Shown here one piece after another: positions 63,411-64,000 of a stretch of 64,000 nt of DNA. Each line of letters opens with the position of its first letter. Within the stretch, counting starts at the first letter, position 1. A program made the position numbers and the translations under genes. The notes beneath the pieces were generated by a model that did no database searches, had not been told where the DNA came from, and worked only from the letters and a program-made list of their open reading frames with translations. Source of the stretch: Arthrobacter sp. SLBN-112 (lineage in GTDB: Bacteria > Actinomycetota > Actinomycetes > Actinomycetales > Micrococcaceae); NCBI RefSeq assembly GCF_030944625.1, contig NZ_JAUSXY010000001.1, positions 4,092,001 through 4,156,000 of the forward strand, in the 5' to 3' direction.

Positions 63411-64000
63411 CTAGCCGCCGGCCCTTGGCGCAAGGAGAATCTGCACGGCCTCGATCCGTTTGCCCATACCCACCGTACCTGCCGTTCCTCCGTCAGCGAC
63501 CCACGATTGCCAGCCGAAATCTTGCACGTGAGCCCGGTAGTAGATGCTGTAATGGTTGGCCATCTCACCGGTCAGCCTGATTTCAAACGCCTCCAAACGC
63601 AGCCCCTGCCCGACCGTACCGATGGGATTGGCCGACGTTGTCCACGGCTGCCAGCCAATGTTTTGCACATGCCCGCGCCACTGGATGTCGCCGCTATAGA
63701 CCGTGCTGGACACATTGAGGCGCAACGCCTCCATCCGAAGGGCCAGACCTGTGGTCCCGGCGACGGTCCCGTCCGAAACGTTGGCCATCCAGCCGAGGTT
63801 CTGAACGTGGGCGGCGTACACAGCGGTGAATGCCGGCGCAACCTTCGGAACCAACTCGATCGTAACTGCCTCCATCCGGAGAGCTTGCCCGACGGTGCCG
63901 GCAGTGGCTCCGTCAAGCACGTACGGCTGCCAGCCGACGTTCTGCACGTGGGCGCGATACCTGATGCTGTAATGCGAGGCCAGATCCCCCGTCAACCGCA
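63411..64000 (-). CDS. ChW-repeat surface protein (C-terminal part; 5' end beyond the window)
   Basis: The visible 196 residues are four tandem repeats of about 46 residues with the pattern Y.AHVQN.GW....DG..AGT.G.ALR.EA..I.L, plus the tail of a fifth at the edge. This is the ChW repeat (clostridial hydrophobic repeat with conserved W, PF07538), found on secreted cell-surface or cell-wall-associated proteins. The frame runs open to the right edge (RLTGDLASHYSI), so the N-terminal domain and signal peptide lie outside. The protein ends with RAGG and has no membrane anchor. Its function depends on the missing domain. Confidence 0.9.
   Translation of the reverse strand, partial: RLTGDLASHYSIRYRAHVQNVGWQPYVLDGATAGTVGQALRMEAVTIELVPKVAPAFTAVYAAHVQNLGWMANVSDGTVAGTTGLALRMEALRLNVSSTVYSGDIQWRGHVQNIGWQPWTTSANPIGTVGQGLRLEAFEIRLTGEMANHYSIYYRAHVQDFGWQSWVADGGTAGTVGMGKRIEAVQILLAPRAGG

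Noticed and set aside
63411..64000. Repeats at the right edge considered as a CRISPR-like array
   Set aside because: The roughly 140-bp periodicity is in-frame protein repeats with diverged DNA, matching the ChW domain.

Overview
The window is high-GC actinobacterial chromosome, most like Arthrobacter or Pseudarthrobacter (Micrococcaceae). Signs of this are GTG/TTG starts, strong AAGGAG-type ribosome sites, carbohydrate ABC importers without their own ATPase, and many ATGA-overlapping operons. I found no rRNA, tRNA, CRISPR array or intact transposase. The only clearly foreign-looking patch is AT-rich, at about 4700-5450.

Layout. 1-4600: a beta-CASP metallo-hydrolase cut by the left edge, then an amino-acid permease and an aromatic/histidinol-phosphate-type aminotransferase divergent from an Lrp/AsnC regulator. 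4600-6900: an accessory patch with an AT-rich, frameshifted HEPN-like gene, a remnant of a second lrp gene carrying a small inversion, and a lipoprotein. 7100-15650: a TPP enzyme, an Ltp-repeat membrane protein, an NmrA-like reductase, a frameshifted HD-GYP/LuxR regulator, a methyltransferase, and an SRPBCC-MarR pair with a palindromic operator.

15643-24323: a tightly coupled seven-gene operon. It runs ArgH-like C-N lyase, amino-acid-type ABC permease, ATPase and binding protein, two NodB-like deacetylases (one lacking its metal ligands), and an MmgE/PrpD protein. A LacI regulator lies upstream, with three matching ACCGGT-centred operators. The MmgE/PrpD plus fumarase-superfamily lyase pairing recalls iminodisuccinate degradation, so this is the best candidate here for an undescribed catabolic system. 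25165-32000: a beta-propeller surface protein, a second amino-acid ABC importer co-transcribed with a flavin 2-hydroxyacid oxidase, and a divergent cytosine-deaminase-like amidohydrolase.

32600-41000: mostly small or general genes. They include a GYD protein, a DUF1295 membrane enzyme, a DUF2177 protein, an OFA-type MFS transporter with a 48-residue partner, a lipid kinase and an AraC regulator. 41288-46701: a polyol operon of binding protein, two permeases, Zn polyol dehydrogenase and PfkB kinase. It imports a sugar alcohol, oxidises it to a ketose and phosphorylates it. 47034-54212: an FAD dehydrogenase, a DinB-like protein, PEP synthase with its PpsR regulator, and a slipin.

54381-63323: a 5-oxoproline (pyroglutamate) regulon. 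It has a DUF2891-DUF979-DUF969 operon, a GntR/FCD regulator, a biotin carboxylase-BCCP protein, fused PxpB-PxpC, and PxpA. The two operons share an identical 14-bp GntR-like operator core. The right edge cuts a ChW-repeat protein. Two diverged copies of a roughly 198-bp double-hairpin intergenic repeat lie at 35444 and 46723.
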